NCBI RefSeq assembly: GCF_002374855.1
Contig: NZ_NWVC01000009.1
Location: 20,357 to 84,356 of the forward strand
DNA length: 64,000 nucleotides
Direction: 5' to 3'
Origin: Sphingomonas adhaesiva
GTDB taxonomy: Bacteria; Pseudomonadota; Alphaproteobacteria; Sphingomonadales; Sphingomonadaceae
The notes beneath the pieces are model-generated. The model was not told where the DNA came from, did no database searches, and was given only the letters and a program-made list of their open reading frames with translations. Shown here one piece after another: positions 25,530-34,940 of the stretch. The first letter of the stretch is position 1; each line of letters begins with the position of its first letter. A program made the position numbers and the translations under genes.

Positions 25530-27862
25530 TCCCGCGCGCGACCTACCGGCTGCAATTCCACGACGGCTTCACCTTCGCCGATGCGGAGGCGATCGTGCCG
25601 TATCTCGACCGGTTGGGGATCAGCCACATCTATGCCTCCCCGATCACCGTCGCCGCGCCCGGCTCGACCCACTTCTACGACGTCGCCGACCCGACGCGCA
25701 TCTCCCCCGCGCTGGGCGGCGAGGAAGGCTTTCGTTCGCTGGTCGCCGCGCTGCGCGCGCGCGACATGGGGGTGATCCTGGATATCGTCCCCAATCACAT
25801 GGGGGTCGCGGGCGGTGCCAATGCATGGTGGAACGACGTGCTGCGTCACGGCCGTGACAGCGCCCATGCTCAGACCTTCGACATAGACTGGGACGAGCCG
25901 ATCGTGCTGCCGGTGCTGGGCACACCCTTGTCGGAGGCGCTGGCGAACGGCGATCTGACGCTGGAACGCGACGGCGATACATGGTCGGTCGTCGCCTATG
26001 GCGAGCATCGCTTCCCGATCCGCGACGAGGATCAGGCGACGGCCCCCGACCTGCCCCTGCCCGACCTGCTGACCCGGCAGCATTATCGCCTCGCATGGTG
26101 GCGGGTCGCCAATGACGATCTGAACTGGCGACGTTTCTTCACGATCAACGATCTGGCGAGTGTGCGTGTCGAGGACCCGGCGGTGTTCGATACCACGCAC
26201 GCGCTCTATATCCGGCTGATCCGCGAGCGGCTGATCGACGGGGTGCGGATCGACCATGTCGACGGGCTGGCCGATCCGATCGGCTATTGCCGGACGCTGC
26301 GCGAGCGGCTGGGCGACGAGGCGTATATCCTGGTCGAGAAGATCCTGGCACCCGCCGATCCGCAACCGGGCGCGGACTGGGGGCTGGACGGGACCAGCGG
26401 CTACGACTTCATGGAGCAGGTATCGCTGCTGATCCACGACGGCAGCGGGGCGGAGACGCTGGAGCATCTGTGGTCGCGGCTGACGGGCGAGAGCGCGGAC
26501 TTCGCGCCGGAGGAATTCGTCGCACGGCAGGACCTGTTGTCGTGGCAATTCGCCGGACAGCTTGACCGCTGCGTCGCCGCCTTCGCCGCGATCGCGCCCG
26601 ACGGCGTCACCTCAGCGATGCTGCGCCGCGCGATCGAGCGGCTGTTGTGGGTATTCCCTACCTATCGCACCTATGGCACCGGCAATGCCGCCCCGGCATC
26701 GGATGCGCCGATCCGCGCCGTCGCGAGCGAACGGGTCGCGCCGCTGATTCCGCCCGGGGAGACGGCGGTCGTCGACATGGTGCTGGACTGGCTGGCGGGC
26801 ACCGGTCCGCGCGCCGCAGAGGCCGGCGAGGCGGTGCGCCGGCTCCAGCAACTGTCTGCGCCCATCGCGGCCAAGGCGGTCGAAGATACGGCCTTCTATC
26901 GTTACGGCCGGCTGCTGTCGCGCAACGACGTCGGTGCCGATGCGGAACTGCTGGGCATTCGCCCGGCGCTCTTCCACGAATTGACGCAGGAACGGGCCCG
27001 CGAGGTGCCCAACGCGATGCTGACCACCGCCACCCACGATCACAAGCGCGGCGAGGATGCGCGCGCGCGGCTGGCGGTGCTGAGCGCCGCACCCGATGCC
27101 TGGGCGGAGCAGGTGGAACGCTGGATGCGGTCCAGCGCGGATGCGCCGGTTCATCCGGCGGACCGCTACATGCTGTTCCAGTCGCTGACCGGAGCGTGGC
27201 CGGAGGGTGGGCCGGAAGGTGACTTCGGCGAGCGAATCAAGGCGTGGCAGCGAAAGGCGCTGCGTGAGGCCAAGCTGCGCTCGTCATGGGAGGCGCCGGA
27301 CGAAGCCTATGAGGCGGATGCCGCGGCGCTGGTCGACGCGCTGCTGGGCGATGCGTCGTTCGTCGCGGAGATGAGCGCCTTCGTCGCCCGGATCGCGCCT
27401 GCGGCGCTCGACAATTCGCTCGTGCAGCTGTTGTTGCGGCTGACGCTGCCGGGGGTGCCGGATTGCTATCAGGGCACCGAACTGACCGATCTCAGCCTGG
27501 TCGATCCCGACAATCGCCGGCCGGTCGATTTCGCACAGCGGATGCGGTTGCTGGAAGACGGCGACCTGCCGCCGAAGATGCGCCTGATCGTCGATCTGCT
27601 GGCGCTGCGGCGTGCCCATCCGGCGCTGTTCGAACAGGCCGATTACGTGCCCGCCAGGGTTAACGGCCCGGGTGCCGACCATTTGCTCGCCTTCGAACGG
27701 CGGCATGGCGACGCGACGTTGCGATGCGCCGTGCGGCTGCATGGCCATGTGGCGACGCCGGACGACCGGTTCACGTTTACCAACGGGGACGAGGTTTCCG
27801 CAGCGACCGCGCTTGGCACCACCGCCATTTGGTACGATTGCATTAACTGCAATCAGGTTTGA
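25526..27862 (+). CDS. treY: malto-oligosyltrehalose synthase TreY
   Basis: 778 aa; ATG 25526 overlaps the malQ stop (ATGA) and has GGAAAGG at 25512-25518. GH13 isomerase motifs run in order: PRATYRLQFHDGFTFADA, YLDRLGISHIYASPI, DIVPNHMGV, nucleophile Asp in DGVRIDHVDGLADP, Glu in AYILVEKIL, TATHDHKRGEDARARL, and LTLPGVPDCYQGTEL then LVDPDNRRPVD. It converts the reducing-end alpha-1,4 linkage of maltodextrin into alpha,alpha-1,1, making maltooligosyltrehalose for TreZ. Last gene of the operon; a strong intrinsic terminator follows 80 bp later. Confidence 0.95.
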   Translation: MIPRATYRLQFHDGFTFADAEAIVPYLDRLGISHIYASPITVAAPGSTHFYDVADPTRISPALGGEEGFRSLVAALRARDMGVILDIVPNHMGVAGGANAWWNDVLRHGRDSAHAQTFDIDWDEPIVLPVLGTPLSEALANGDLTLERDGDTWSVVAYGEHRFPIRDEDQATAPDLPLPDLLTRQHYRLAWWRVANDDLNWRRFFTINDLASVRVEDPAVFDTTHALYIRLIRERLIDGVRIDHVDGLADPIGYCRTLRERLGDEAYILVEKILAPADPQPGADWGLDGTSGYDFMEQVSLLIHDGSGAETLEHLWSRLTGESADFAPEEFVARQDLLSWQFAGQLDRCVAAFAAIAPDGVTSAMLRRAIERLLWVFPTYRTYGTGNAAPASDAPIRAVASERVAPLIPPGETAVVDMVLDWLAGTGPRAAEAGEAVRRLQQLSAPIAAKAVEDTAFYRYGRLLSRNDVGADAELLGIRPALFHELTQERAREVPNAMLTTATHDHKRGEDARARLAVLSAAPDAWAEQVERWMRSSADAPVHPADRYMLFQSLTGAWPEGGPEGDFGERIKAWQRKALREAKLRSSWEAPDEAYEADAAALVDALLGDASFVAEMSAFVARIAPAALDNSLVQLLLRLTLPGVPDCYQGTELTDLSLVDPDNRRPVDFAQRMRLLEDGDLPPKMRLIVDLLALRRAHPALFEQADYVPARVNGPGADHLLAFERRHGDATLRCAVRLHGHVATPDDRFTFTNGDEVSAATALGTTAIWYDCINCNQV

Positions 27863-27942
27863 TCGTATTGCACTTGCGCAATCATGTGCTGCACCGCAAA
27901 AAGGACGGGCCTTTCAGGCATCCTCTCCTAAAAACTTTCTAC

Positions 27943-27968
27943 GCCGGGGTTCGCCCCGGCTTTTTTTT
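27943..27968 (+). terminator. intrinsic terminator of the glgX-treZ-malQ-treY operon
   Basis: Perfect 7-bp GC stem GCCGGGG/CCCCGGC closed by a TTCG tetraloop and followed directly by eight T residues. It lies 80 bp after treY and 8 bp before the end of convergent glpK. The T-run is only on the plus side, so it serves the tre operon. Confidence 0.93.
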
Positions 27969-27975
27969 GGCCTGC

Positions 27976-29490
27976 TCAATCGGAGCGCCGCGCTGCCGGG
28001 GTCAGCGTCTTGGCCACGGCATCATGCCACCCGGCGACGAGCGCGTCGCGATGATCCGCGGCCATCGCGGGTTCGAAGCAATCGGCACGCGCCCAGGTCG
28101 CGGCCAGCGCGTCCAGATCCTTCCATACCCCCGTCGCCAGCCCGGCGTGGAAGGCAGCGCCCAAGGCGGTCGTCTCCAGATGCGCCGGCCGCTCGACCGG
28201 CACGTCCAGCAGGTCGGCGAGGAACTGGCACAGCCAGTCGTTCGCCGCCATGCCGCCGTCGACGCGGATCGTTTCCGGCGCGCGGCCGCCATCGGCGATC
28301 ATCGCATCGGTCAGATCCATCGTCTGATAGCCCACCGCCTCCAGCGCGGCGCGCGCCAGGTGCGCCTGCGTCGCGCCCAGCGTCAGCCCGAAGATCGCGC
28401 CCCGCGCATCCGGGTCCCAGTGCGGCGCCCCCAGCCCGACGAACGCGGGCACCATATAGACGCCGTGGCTGTCCGGCACGGTCGTCGCCAGATCGTTGGT
28501 TTCGCTGGCATGGGTGATGACGCCGATGCCGTCGCGCAGCCATTTGATCGCGGCACCGGCGACAAAGATCGACCCTTCCAGCGCATAGGTCATCCGCCCG
28601 TCCAGCCGATAGGCGGGCGTGGTCAGCAGACGGTGCTCGGACCGCACCGCTTCCTCCCCGGTGTTCAGCAGCATGAAGCAGCCGGTGCCATAGGTGGACT
28701 TGGCCATGCCGCGTGCGAAACATGCCTGACCGAACAGCGCCGCCTGCTGGTCCCCCGCCATGCCGGCGATCGGGATCGCGGCGTCGAACAGTCCGTCGGC
28801 GGTGTGCCCGAACAGATGCGAATTGTCGTGCACCTCCGGCAGCAGTGCCATCGGCACGCGGAACAGCGCGCACAATTCCTCGTCCCAGCGCTGTCCGCGG
28901 ATATCGTAGAGCAACGTGCGGCCGGCGTTGGTGACGTCGGTGGCATGCGCCGCCCCGCCGGTCAGCCGCCACAGCAGGAAACAGTCAATCGTCCCGAACG
29001 CCAGTTCGCCCTTCTCCGCCCGCTCCCGCGCGCCGTCGACATGGTCGAGGATCCAGCTGAGCTTGGTCGCGGAAAAATAGGGGTCGATCAGCAACCCGGT
29101 CTTGGCACGCACCATCGGTTCGTGCCCGGCCGCCTTCAGGTCGGCACACCAACCGGCGGTGCGGCGGTCCTGCCAGACGATCGCGCGGTGGATCGGCGCG
29201 CCGGTCGCGCGGTCCCACACCACCACCGTCTCGCGCTGATTGGTGATGCCGATCCCGGCGATCCCGGCCGCGCCGACGCCGCTGTCGGCGATCGCCTGTC
29301 GCGTGACGGCCAGCGTGTCGCGCCAGATATCCTCCGGATCATGCTCCACCCAGCCGCCCTGCGGATAATGTTGCGCGAATTCGGTCTGCGCGGTCGCGAC
29401 CGGGCGCGCGTTCGCATCGAACACGATCGCGCGGGTCGATGTCGTCCCCTGGTCTATCGCCAGCACGTGCGTGCCCGTCGTTCCCGCCAC
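27976..29490 (-). CDS. glpK: glycerol kinase GlpK
   Basis: A 504-aa FGGY carbohydrate kinase. The N-terminal ATPase motif [68 protein letters not shown] and the C-terminal [12 protein letters not shown] with [15 protein letters not shown] all match glycerol kinase. It phosphorylates glycerol to sn-glycerol 3-phosphate with ATP, trapping it in the cytoplasm. It is divergent from glpD-glpR across 130 bp. No glpF facilitator gene is adjacent. Confidence 0.96.
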   Translation of the reverse strand: MAGTTGTHVLAIDQGTTSTRAIVFDANARPVATAQTEFAQHYPQGGWVEHDPEDIWRDTLAVTRQAIADSGVGAAGIAGIGITNQRETVVVWDRATGAPIHRAIVWQDRRTAGWCADLKAAGHEPMVRAKTGLLIDPYFSATKLSWILDHVDGARERAEKGELAFGTIDCFLLWRLTGGAAHATDVTNAGRTLLYDIRGQRWDEELCALFRVPMALLPEVHDNSHLFGHTADGLFDAAIPIAGMAGDQQAALFGQACFARGMAKSTYGTGCFMLLNTGEEAVRSEHRLLTTPAYRLDGRMTYALEGSIFVAGAAIKWLRDGIGVITHASETNDLATTVPDSHGVYMVPAFVGLGAPHWDPDARGAIFGLTLGATQAHLARAALEAVGYQTMDLTDAMIADGGRAPETIRVDGGMAANDWLCQFLADLLDVPVERPAHLETTALGAAFHAGLATGVWKDLDALAATWARADCFEPAMAADHRDALVAGWHDAVAKTLTPAARRSD

Positions 29491-29542
29491 CGTGCCTCTC
29501 CTTCATCCGTCGTCATCCCGCTTGTCCGCGCGCATCGGGCGA

Positions 29543-29580
29543 ACGTCAACACTTTCGTTTGAAAGTTCGTTTGTTCGGTT
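29543..29580. promoter_or_regulatory. glpK/glpD divergent control region with TTCG repeats (putative GlpR operator)
   Basis: Three TTCG cores occur at 29554-29557, 29566-29569 and 29574-29577, the first two as the direct repeat TTCGTTTG. A small inverted repeat CTTTC-GTTT-GAAAG spans 29552-29565. E. coli GlpR sites contain a TTCG/CGAA core flanked by A/T bases, so this A/T-rich island in a GC-rich genome is a good candidate operator. A TTGACG hexamer on the minus strand (29549-29544) could be the glpK -35. Confidence 0.5.
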
Positions 29581-29620
29581 CCATATGACGTACGAGCGGA
29601 CGGCGGCAGGAGAAAACGGC

Positions 29621-31129
29621 ATGGAACGGCACGCGCAGGACGTGGACCTGCTGATCGTCGGCGGCGGGATTAACGGCACCGGGATCGCGCGTGACGCGGC
29701 CGGGCGCGGCCTGTCGGTGGCGCTGGTCGAGCAGGACGATCTGGCCAGCCATACCTCGTCCGCCTCGACCAAGCTGATCCACGGCGGCTTGCGCTACCTG
29801 GAATATGGCGAGGTGCGGCTGGTGCGCGAGGCGCTGATCGAGCGCGAGCGGCTGTGGGCGATGGCGCCGCACATCATCTGGCCGCTGCGCTTCGTGCTGC
29901 CGCAGACCAACTCGCCGCGCCCGGCGTGGATGGTGCGCGCCGGGCTGTTCCTCTACGATCACCTCGGCGGGCGCGAGAAGCTGCCCGCGACGGAGACGAT
30001 CCGCCTGGGCCGCGATGCGCGCGGTGCCGGGCTGAAGGACGACGGGCGCGCCTTCGTCTATTCGGATTGCTGGGTGGAGGACAGCCGGCTGGTCGTCCTC
30101 AACGCGCGCGATGCGGCGGATCGCGGCGCGGCGATCATGACCCAAACCCGGCTGATCGACGCCGAGCGTACCGGCGGCGGCTGGCGGGCGACGATCGAGG
30201 ACGCCGGCGGCCGGCGCACGATCACGGCGCGCGCGCTGGTCAATGCCGCGGGGCCGTGGGTGGCCGACGTGCTGGGCCGCGTGCCCCACGCACGCGACGA
30301 TCGCGGCGTGCGGCTGGTCAAGGGCAGCCATATCGTCGTGCCACGGCTGTACGAAGGCGATCACGCCTTCATGCTCCAGAACCCCGACCGCCGGATCGTC
30401 TTCGCCATCCCCTACGAAGGCGCTTTCACGCTGATCGGCACCACCGACGAGGCGTGGCAGGGTGCGCCCGGCCGTGCGGAGATTTCGCCGGAGGAGGTCG
30501 ATTACCTGCTCGGGACGGTGGCGCGCTATTTCGATCGCGCGCCGGGGCGCGACGATATCGCCTGGACGTATTCCGGCATCCGTCCGCTGTACGACGACAA
30601 GGCCGCCAACGCCTCCGCGGTGACGCGTGACTATGTCCTCGATCTGGATACCGGCCCGGCGGGCGCGAACGAAAATGCGCCGATGCTCAGCATTTTCGGG
30701 GGGAAGATCACCACCTATCGCAAGCTGGCCGAACATGCGCTGGGCGAACTGGCGCGCTTCTTCCCGCAGGCGTCCGGCGCTTGGACCGCGGGCGCGGTGC
30801 TGCCCGGCGGGGACGTGCCGGATGCGGATTTCGATCGCTGGTTCGACACGCTCGCCGCTCGGCTGCCGGATATGCCGCGCGCGCTGCTGCACCGGCTGGC
30901 GCGCGCCTATGGCACGCGTGTCGACCGCCTGCTGGGCGACGCGCGCACCCCCGCCGGCCTCGGCGAGGATCTGGGCGGCGGACTCCACGCGCGCGAGGTC
31001 GCCTATCTGGTCGATCAGGAATGGGCGATCAGCGCCGAGGACATCCTGTATCGGCGCAGCAAGCTGGGGCTGCACGTGCCGCCCGGCACAGCCGATCGGC
31101 TGGCCGCATGGCTGGCGGCGCGCGCATGA
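29621..31129 (+). CDS. glpD: aerobic glycerol-3-phosphate dehydrogenase GlpD
   Basis: 502-aa FAD enzyme; ATG 29621 has AGGAGA at 29608-29613. Dinucleotide-binding LLIVGGGINGTGIARDAAGR, STKLIHGGLRYLEYGEVRLV, NAAGPWVADVL, VKGSHIVVPRLY, GTTDEAW, SGIRPLYDD and FGGKITTYRKLAEHAL define the family. A C-terminal alpha-helical domain completes it. It oxidises glycerol 3-phosphate to DHAP at the inner-membrane surface and passes electrons to quinone. It is coupled to glpR by ATGA. A longer start at 29471 would run into glpK and is rejected. Confidence 0.96.
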   Translation: MERHAQDVDLLIVGGGINGTGIARDAAGRGLSVALVEQDDLASHTSSASTKLIHGGLRYLEYGEVRLVREALIERERLWAMAPHIIWPLRFVLPQTNSPRPAWMVRAGLFLYDHLGGREKLPATETIRLGRDARGAGLKDDGRAFVYSDCWVEDSRLVVLNARDAADRGAAIMTQTRLIDAERTGGGWRATIEDAGGRRTITARALVNAAGPWVADVLGRVPHARDDRGVRLVKGSHIVVPRLYEGDHAFMLQNPDRRIVFAIPYEGAFTLIGTTDEAWQGAPGRAEISPEEVDYLLGTVARYFDRAPGRDDIAWTYSGIRPLYDDKAANASAVTRDYVLDLDTGPAGANENAPMLSIFGGKITTYRKLAEHALGELARFFPQASGAWTAGAVLPGGDVPDADFDRWFDTLAARLPDMPRALLHRLARAYGTRVDRLLGDARTPAGLGEDLGGGLHAREVAYLVDQEWAISAEDILYRRSKLGLHVPPGTADRLAAWLAARA

Positions 31130-31887
31130 GCGACGAGCGTCACCGCGAGATTCTGGCGCTGGCGCGGCACACCGGCCGCGTCACGGTCGAGGATCTGGCG
31201 GCGCGGTTGGGCGTGACGCCGCAGACGATCCGCCGCGACCTGAATGACATGGCGCGCCGATCGCTGCTGTCGCGCGTCCATGGCGGTGCGATCGTCACGT
31301 CGGGCGTCGACAATATCGACTATGCCGCCCGCCGCGACGTCGCCGCCACGGCAAAGGCGGCGATCGGTGCAGCGGCGGCGCGGCTGATCCCCGATGGCGC
31401 GTCGCTGTTCATCAACATCGGCACCACGACCGAGGCGGTGGCGGCGAACCTGTCCGCGCACCGCGACCTGATGGTCATTTCGAACAACCTCAATGTCGTC
31501 GACATGCTGGACGGGCGCGATACGATCGACGTGGTGGTCGTCGGCGGAACGGTGCGGCGCGGCGATCGCGCGGTGGTGGGGCCGCTGGCGATGTCGTTCA
31601 TCGATGCGTTCAAGGTCGACGTGGCGCTGATCGGTGCGTCGGCGATCGACCCCGACGGCAGCCTGCTCGATTTCGCTGCGGACGAGGTGCAGGTGACGCA
31701 GACGATCATGCGCAATGCGCGGCAGGTGATCCTGGTCGCCGACAGCGGCAAGATCGGCCGCCCTGCCCCGCTGCGCATCGGACGGCTGGACAGCATCGAC
31801 GCGCTGGTGACCGATCGCCTGACCGACGACCGGCTGCGCCGCGCCTGCGCTGATCATGACGTCCGTGTGGTGGAAGCGCTGGCCTAG
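31126..31887 (+). CDS. glpR: DeoR-family repressor GlpR
   Basis: 253 aa; ATG 31126 overlaps the glpD stop. The N-terminal DeoR HTH (RHREILALARHTGRVTVEDL, then LGVTPQTIRRDLNDM) is followed by LLSRVHGGAI and a DeoR sensor domain with INIGTTTEAVAANLSAH, VISNNLNVVDML, VVGGTVRRGDRAVVGPLA, and ILVADSGKIGR. The GlpR assignment rests on these features plus its place in the glpK/glpD locus. Expected inducer: glycerol 3-phosphate. It probably represses both divergent transcripts through the TTCG repeats at 29543-29580. Confidence 0.92.
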   Translation: MSDERHREILALARHTGRVTVEDLAARLGVTPQTIRRDLNDMARRSLLSRVHGGAIVTSGVDNIDYAARRDVAATAKAAIGAAAARLIPDGASLFINIGTTTEAVAANLSAHRDLMVISNNLNVVDMLDGRDTIDVVVVGGTVRRGDRAVVGPLAMSFIDAFKVDVALIGASAIDPDGSLLDFAADEVQVTQTIMRNARQVILVADSGKIGRPAPLRIGRLDSIDALVTDRLTDDRLRRACADHDVRVVEALA

Positions 31888-31914
31888 CCGTTCGACCGAT
31901 ACGCGCCGGCACCG

Positions 31915-33339
31915 CTATTGCGGCGCCGGCACCGTGCGCAGGTCCGCGTTCGCCAGTTCGGGCAGCGCCTTCAACTGTGGGACCACCGTCTTCAGATCGC
32001 CGACCAGGATCAACGTCATGCGATCGGCGCGCAGCCCCTTCGCCCAATCCTGCACCTGCCCCGCGGTCACCGCCTGGGTGGTGGGGATGTAGCCGCTGAT
32101 CCAGCTGTCGGGCAGGCCCAGATTCTCCGCGCTCGCCAGCGTGCCGACCACCGACTGCGGCGTGGCGTTGCGAAACACGAAGATGCCGGAGACATAGGTC
32201 TTCTGACCCTCGGTCTCCTCGGCGTCGGGCGCCGTGGTCTGCAAGCGGCGCAGTTCATCGAACACCTCGCGCATCGCCGCGCCGGTCTGCGCGGTGGTGA
32301 TGTCCGCGCTCCAGACGTAGCGCGCGTCGCCCGGGTTGTAACCGACGCGCGAATAGGGCGAGTAGGTATAGCCCTTGTCCTCGCGCAGGTTGCGGGTCAG
32401 CCGCGAACTGAACGAACCGGAGTACAGCGAGTCCCCGACCCGCTGCGCCGGCTCCCCGGCGCTGCCCGCCAGCGATTGCGGATAGGCGATGCGGATCGTC
32501 GTCTGCGGCGCGTCGGGGCGGTCGACCAGCACCACCTGCATCCCCGGCTTCGGTTCGGCCGGACGGCTCAAACGCTCCGGGCCGCTGGCCCAGCCGCCGA
32601 ACGCGCGCGCCACGGCCGCCTTCACCGTGACCGGATCGAAGCGCCCCGCGACATACAGATGCGCCCGCCGCGCCCCGTAATTGGCGGCATAGAAGCTCCT
32701 GACCGTGTCCAGCCCGTAACCGTCCAGCTGCGCCGCGGTCGGCATCGGCGTGCCGTACGGATGCGCATCGCCATAATAGGTACGCGCCAGCACGACATTG
32801 GCCTGCACCGGCGCCTGCGCCAGCGATACCGCCAGCGAACGCGCGTCATTGGCCTTCACCCGCGCCCATTCCGCCGCCGGGAAGGTCGGCCGGGTCGCAA
32901 TGGCGCCGATCAACGCGACCGCCTCGGCCGCCTTTTCGGACAGCACGTCGGTGCTGATCGATGTCATCTGCGCCCCTGCGCCGACGGTGATCCGGCCGCC
33001 CATGTCGGCGGCGCGATCGGCGATCTGATCCGACGTCAGCCCGCCAGCGCCCTCCTTCAGCATCTCCGCCGTCATCTGCGCGGCCCACGGCGTCCCCGCC
33101 TCGTTCAGCGTGCCGGCGAACACGCGCAGGTCGACCGTCACCTTGGGCGTGGTGCCATAGGGCAGCAGCGTCACCTTCATCCCGTTGGGCAGCGCATAGG
33201 TTTCGCTGCGCGGCAGCTGGAACGGCTTGAGCGGGGCGATCGGCGGCGGCGGGGGTGCCTCCTGCGCGTACAGCGGCATCGACGTTGCGGCGACGGCGGC
33301 GGCGGCGGGCAACAGCGCGCTGGCCAGGATCGGGCGCAT
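31915..33339 (-). CDS. secreted M16 peptidase-like protein, non-catalytic partner
   Basis: 474 aa; the ATG (33339) overlaps the stop of the upstream M16 gene (TGATG). Signal peptide ending near PLYAQ, then a Pro-rich APPPPPIAPLKP. The M16 fold is clear (ALPNGMKVTLL, SEKAAEAVALI), but where HxxEH should be the sequence reads WAAQMTAEML, so the zinc site is missing. The R/Y substrate motif is retained in SRLTRNLREDKGYTYSPYSR. This is the pattern of the beta subunit in alpha/beta M16 pairs such as mitochondrial processing peptidase and Sphingomonas sp. A1 M16B proteases. It presumably dimerises with the product of 33339-34760 in the periplasm. Confidence 0.88.
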   Translation of the reverse strand: MRPILASALLPAAAAVAATSMPLYAQEAPPPPPIAPLKPFQLPRSETYALPNGMKVTLLPYGTTPKVTVDLRVFAGTLNEAGTPWAAQMTAEMLKEGAGGLTSDQIADRAADMGGRITVGAGAQMTSISTDVLSEKAAEAVALIGAIATRPTFPAAEWARVKANDARSLAVSLAQAPVQANVVLARTYYGDAHPYGTPMPTAAQLDGYGLDTVRSFYAANYGARRAHLYVAGRFDPVTVKAAVARAFGGWASGPERLSRPAEPKPGMQVVLVDRPDAPQTTIRIAYPQSLAGSAGEPAQRVGDSLYSGSFSSRLTRNLREDKGYTYSPYSRVGYNPGDARYVWSADITTAQTGAAMREVFDELRRLQTTAPDAEETEGQKTYVSGIFVFRNATPQSVVGTLASAENLGLPDSWISGYIPTTQAVTAGQVQDWAKGLRADRMTLILVGDLKTVVPQLKALPELANADLRTVPAPQ

Positions 33340-34760
33340 CACTTCGCGGCTCCTTCACGCTTCAGCCCGGCTTCGATCAGATAGGTCGATCGCGCCTCCG
33401 CCCGCAGATAGTCGCGCGCCACCTTCTGGATCAGCGCGGGGGTAACCGCATCGAACCCGGCCTGCAGCGTGTTCACCTTCGCCGGATCGTTATCGAACAG
33501 GGCATATACCGCCAGCAGATCGACCAGCCCCATGCGCGTGGGATCGTTGAAACTGTCATACAGGCTGGAACGCAGCTTGGTCCGCGCGCGCGCCAGTTCC
33601 GCCTCGCTGACCGGGCGGTTGCGCACATCCTCGATCACCGCGTCGATCGCACCATCGATCTCGGCACGGCTGCGCGCGGCGTCATGCGTGAAGTACACGT
33701 CCCACAACATCGGCCCGCGATAGTTGAACATGTTGCCCAGGCCGTCATTGATCCCGCCGGCCAGATCGCCGGTGATCTGCTTTTCCTTCACCAGCTTGCG
33801 GTACAGGCGGCTGTCCTCGCCCTGTACCAGTATCTGGTCGAGCAGCCCCATCGCATACCATTCGGGCGTGCCGCGGTCGGGCACGTGATAGCCGATCGCG
33901 TAACCGGGTTTGGGCGCCAGCGGATCGACCCGCGTCTTGACGCGCGGCGCGGTCTGGCGCGGTTCGGACAGGTCGGGCAGCACCACCGCAGGTCCGCGCG
34001 GGATCGGCCCGAAATAGCGCGCCACCATCGCCTTGGCCGCTGCCTCGTCAAAATCGCCCGCGATCACCAGCACGGCATTGTTCGGGCTGTAGAAGGTGCG
34101 GCGGAACGTCTCGGCATCGGCGACGATGGCCCCCTCGATCTCCTTCAGATCGCCGTAGAAATTATGCGCATTGTACCAGTTGGTATTGGCCAGCATCGGC
34201 AGGTCTATCCACGGCCACCCACCGTACGGCTGATTGAGGACATTGCCCTTCACCTCGTTGCCGACGACGCCCTGCTGGTTCTTCAGCACCGCATCGTTGA
34301 TGACCGGCCGCGCCATGCGATCGGCGTCCAGCCACAGCATCCGCCCCAGCGCACCGGCGGGCACCGTTTCATAGTAATTGGTGAAATCGAAGCGGGTCGA
34401 TCCGTTGTTGATCCCGCCCGAATTGGTCACCGTCTTGTCGAACACGCCCTTGGGTGCATTCGCCGACCCCTGGAACATCAGATGTTCGAACAGGTGCGCA
34501 AAGCCGGTCTTGTCGCGCGGCTCGACGCGAAAGCCGATGCCGTAATAGACCGACACCGTGACCAGCGGCACGGTGGTGTCGCGGCTCATCACCACCTTCA
34601 GCCCGTTGAGCAGCGTGTAATAGGTGACCGGCACCTGGAATGCCGGCGCGACGGCCTTCGCCGCCATCGGCCGGCGCGCCTGTGCCGACACATCGGCCGG
34701 CGCGCCCAGCCCAAGCGTCAAAGCGCCCATCGCCGCGGCTACAGGCCACCTCATCCTCAT
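33339..34760 (-). CDS. secreted M16 zinc peptidase, catalytic subunit
   Basis: 473 aa with a signal peptide ending ADVSAQA. The inverted zinc motif is intact: HLFEH at residues 89-93 with a third ligand Glu at about 169 in GNEVKGN, and an NNGSTRFDFTNYYE segment between. C-terminal M16 domain follows. It precedes and is translationally coupled to a non-catalytic partner, matching M16B heterodimers. Likely a periplasmic oligopeptide-degrading enzyme. The short size (a single ~50-kDa M16 unit) separates it from the 953-aa tandem-domain M16 protein at 57034. Confidence 0.92.
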   Translation of the reverse strand: MRMRWPVAAAMGALTLGLGAPADVSAQARRPMAAKAVAPAFQVPVTYYTLLNGLKVVMSRDTTVPLVTVSVYYGIGFRVEPRDKTGFAHLFEHLMFQGSANAPKGVFDKTVTNSGGINNGSTRFDFTNYYETVPAGALGRMLWLDADRMARPVINDAVLKNQQGVVGNEVKGNVLNQPYGGWPWIDLPMLANTNWYNAHNFYGDLKEIEGAIVADAETFRRTFYSPNNAVLVIAGDFDEAAAKAMVARYFGPIPRGPAVVLPDLSEPRQTAPRVKTRVDPLAPKPGYAIGYHVPDRGTPEWYAMGLLDQILVQGEDSRLYRKLVKEKQITGDLAGGINDGLGNMFNYRGPMLWDVYFTHDAARSRAEIDGAIDAVIEDVRNRPVSEAELARARTKLRSSLYDSFNDPTRMGLVDLLAVYALFDNDPAKVNTLQAGFDAVTPALIQKVARDYLRAEARSTYLIEAGLKREGAAK

Positions 34761-34867
34761 CGACCGCCCCTGTTCCCATTCGAAGCATGCAGCGTAACCG
34801 ACAACATCCCGTGCGGATAGCGCCCTTTATCGGATCATCGGCGCCGTAGCCGGCAGCCACAAAAGAT

Positions 34868-34897
34868 AGGGCCGGAAGGCTTTCGCCCCCCGGCCCT
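34868..34897 (-). terminator. possible terminator after the TPR gene
   Basis: Inverted repeat AGGGCCGG/CCGGCCCT with a 14-nt loop; read on the minus strand it is followed by ATCTTTTG. It lies between the TPR gene and the M16 pair. The T-run is short, so termination would be partial. Confidence 0.5.
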
Positions 34898-34940
34898 CGC
34901 ATGTGTCTTCAATGCAACTAATGTGGCAGCATTATCACAT

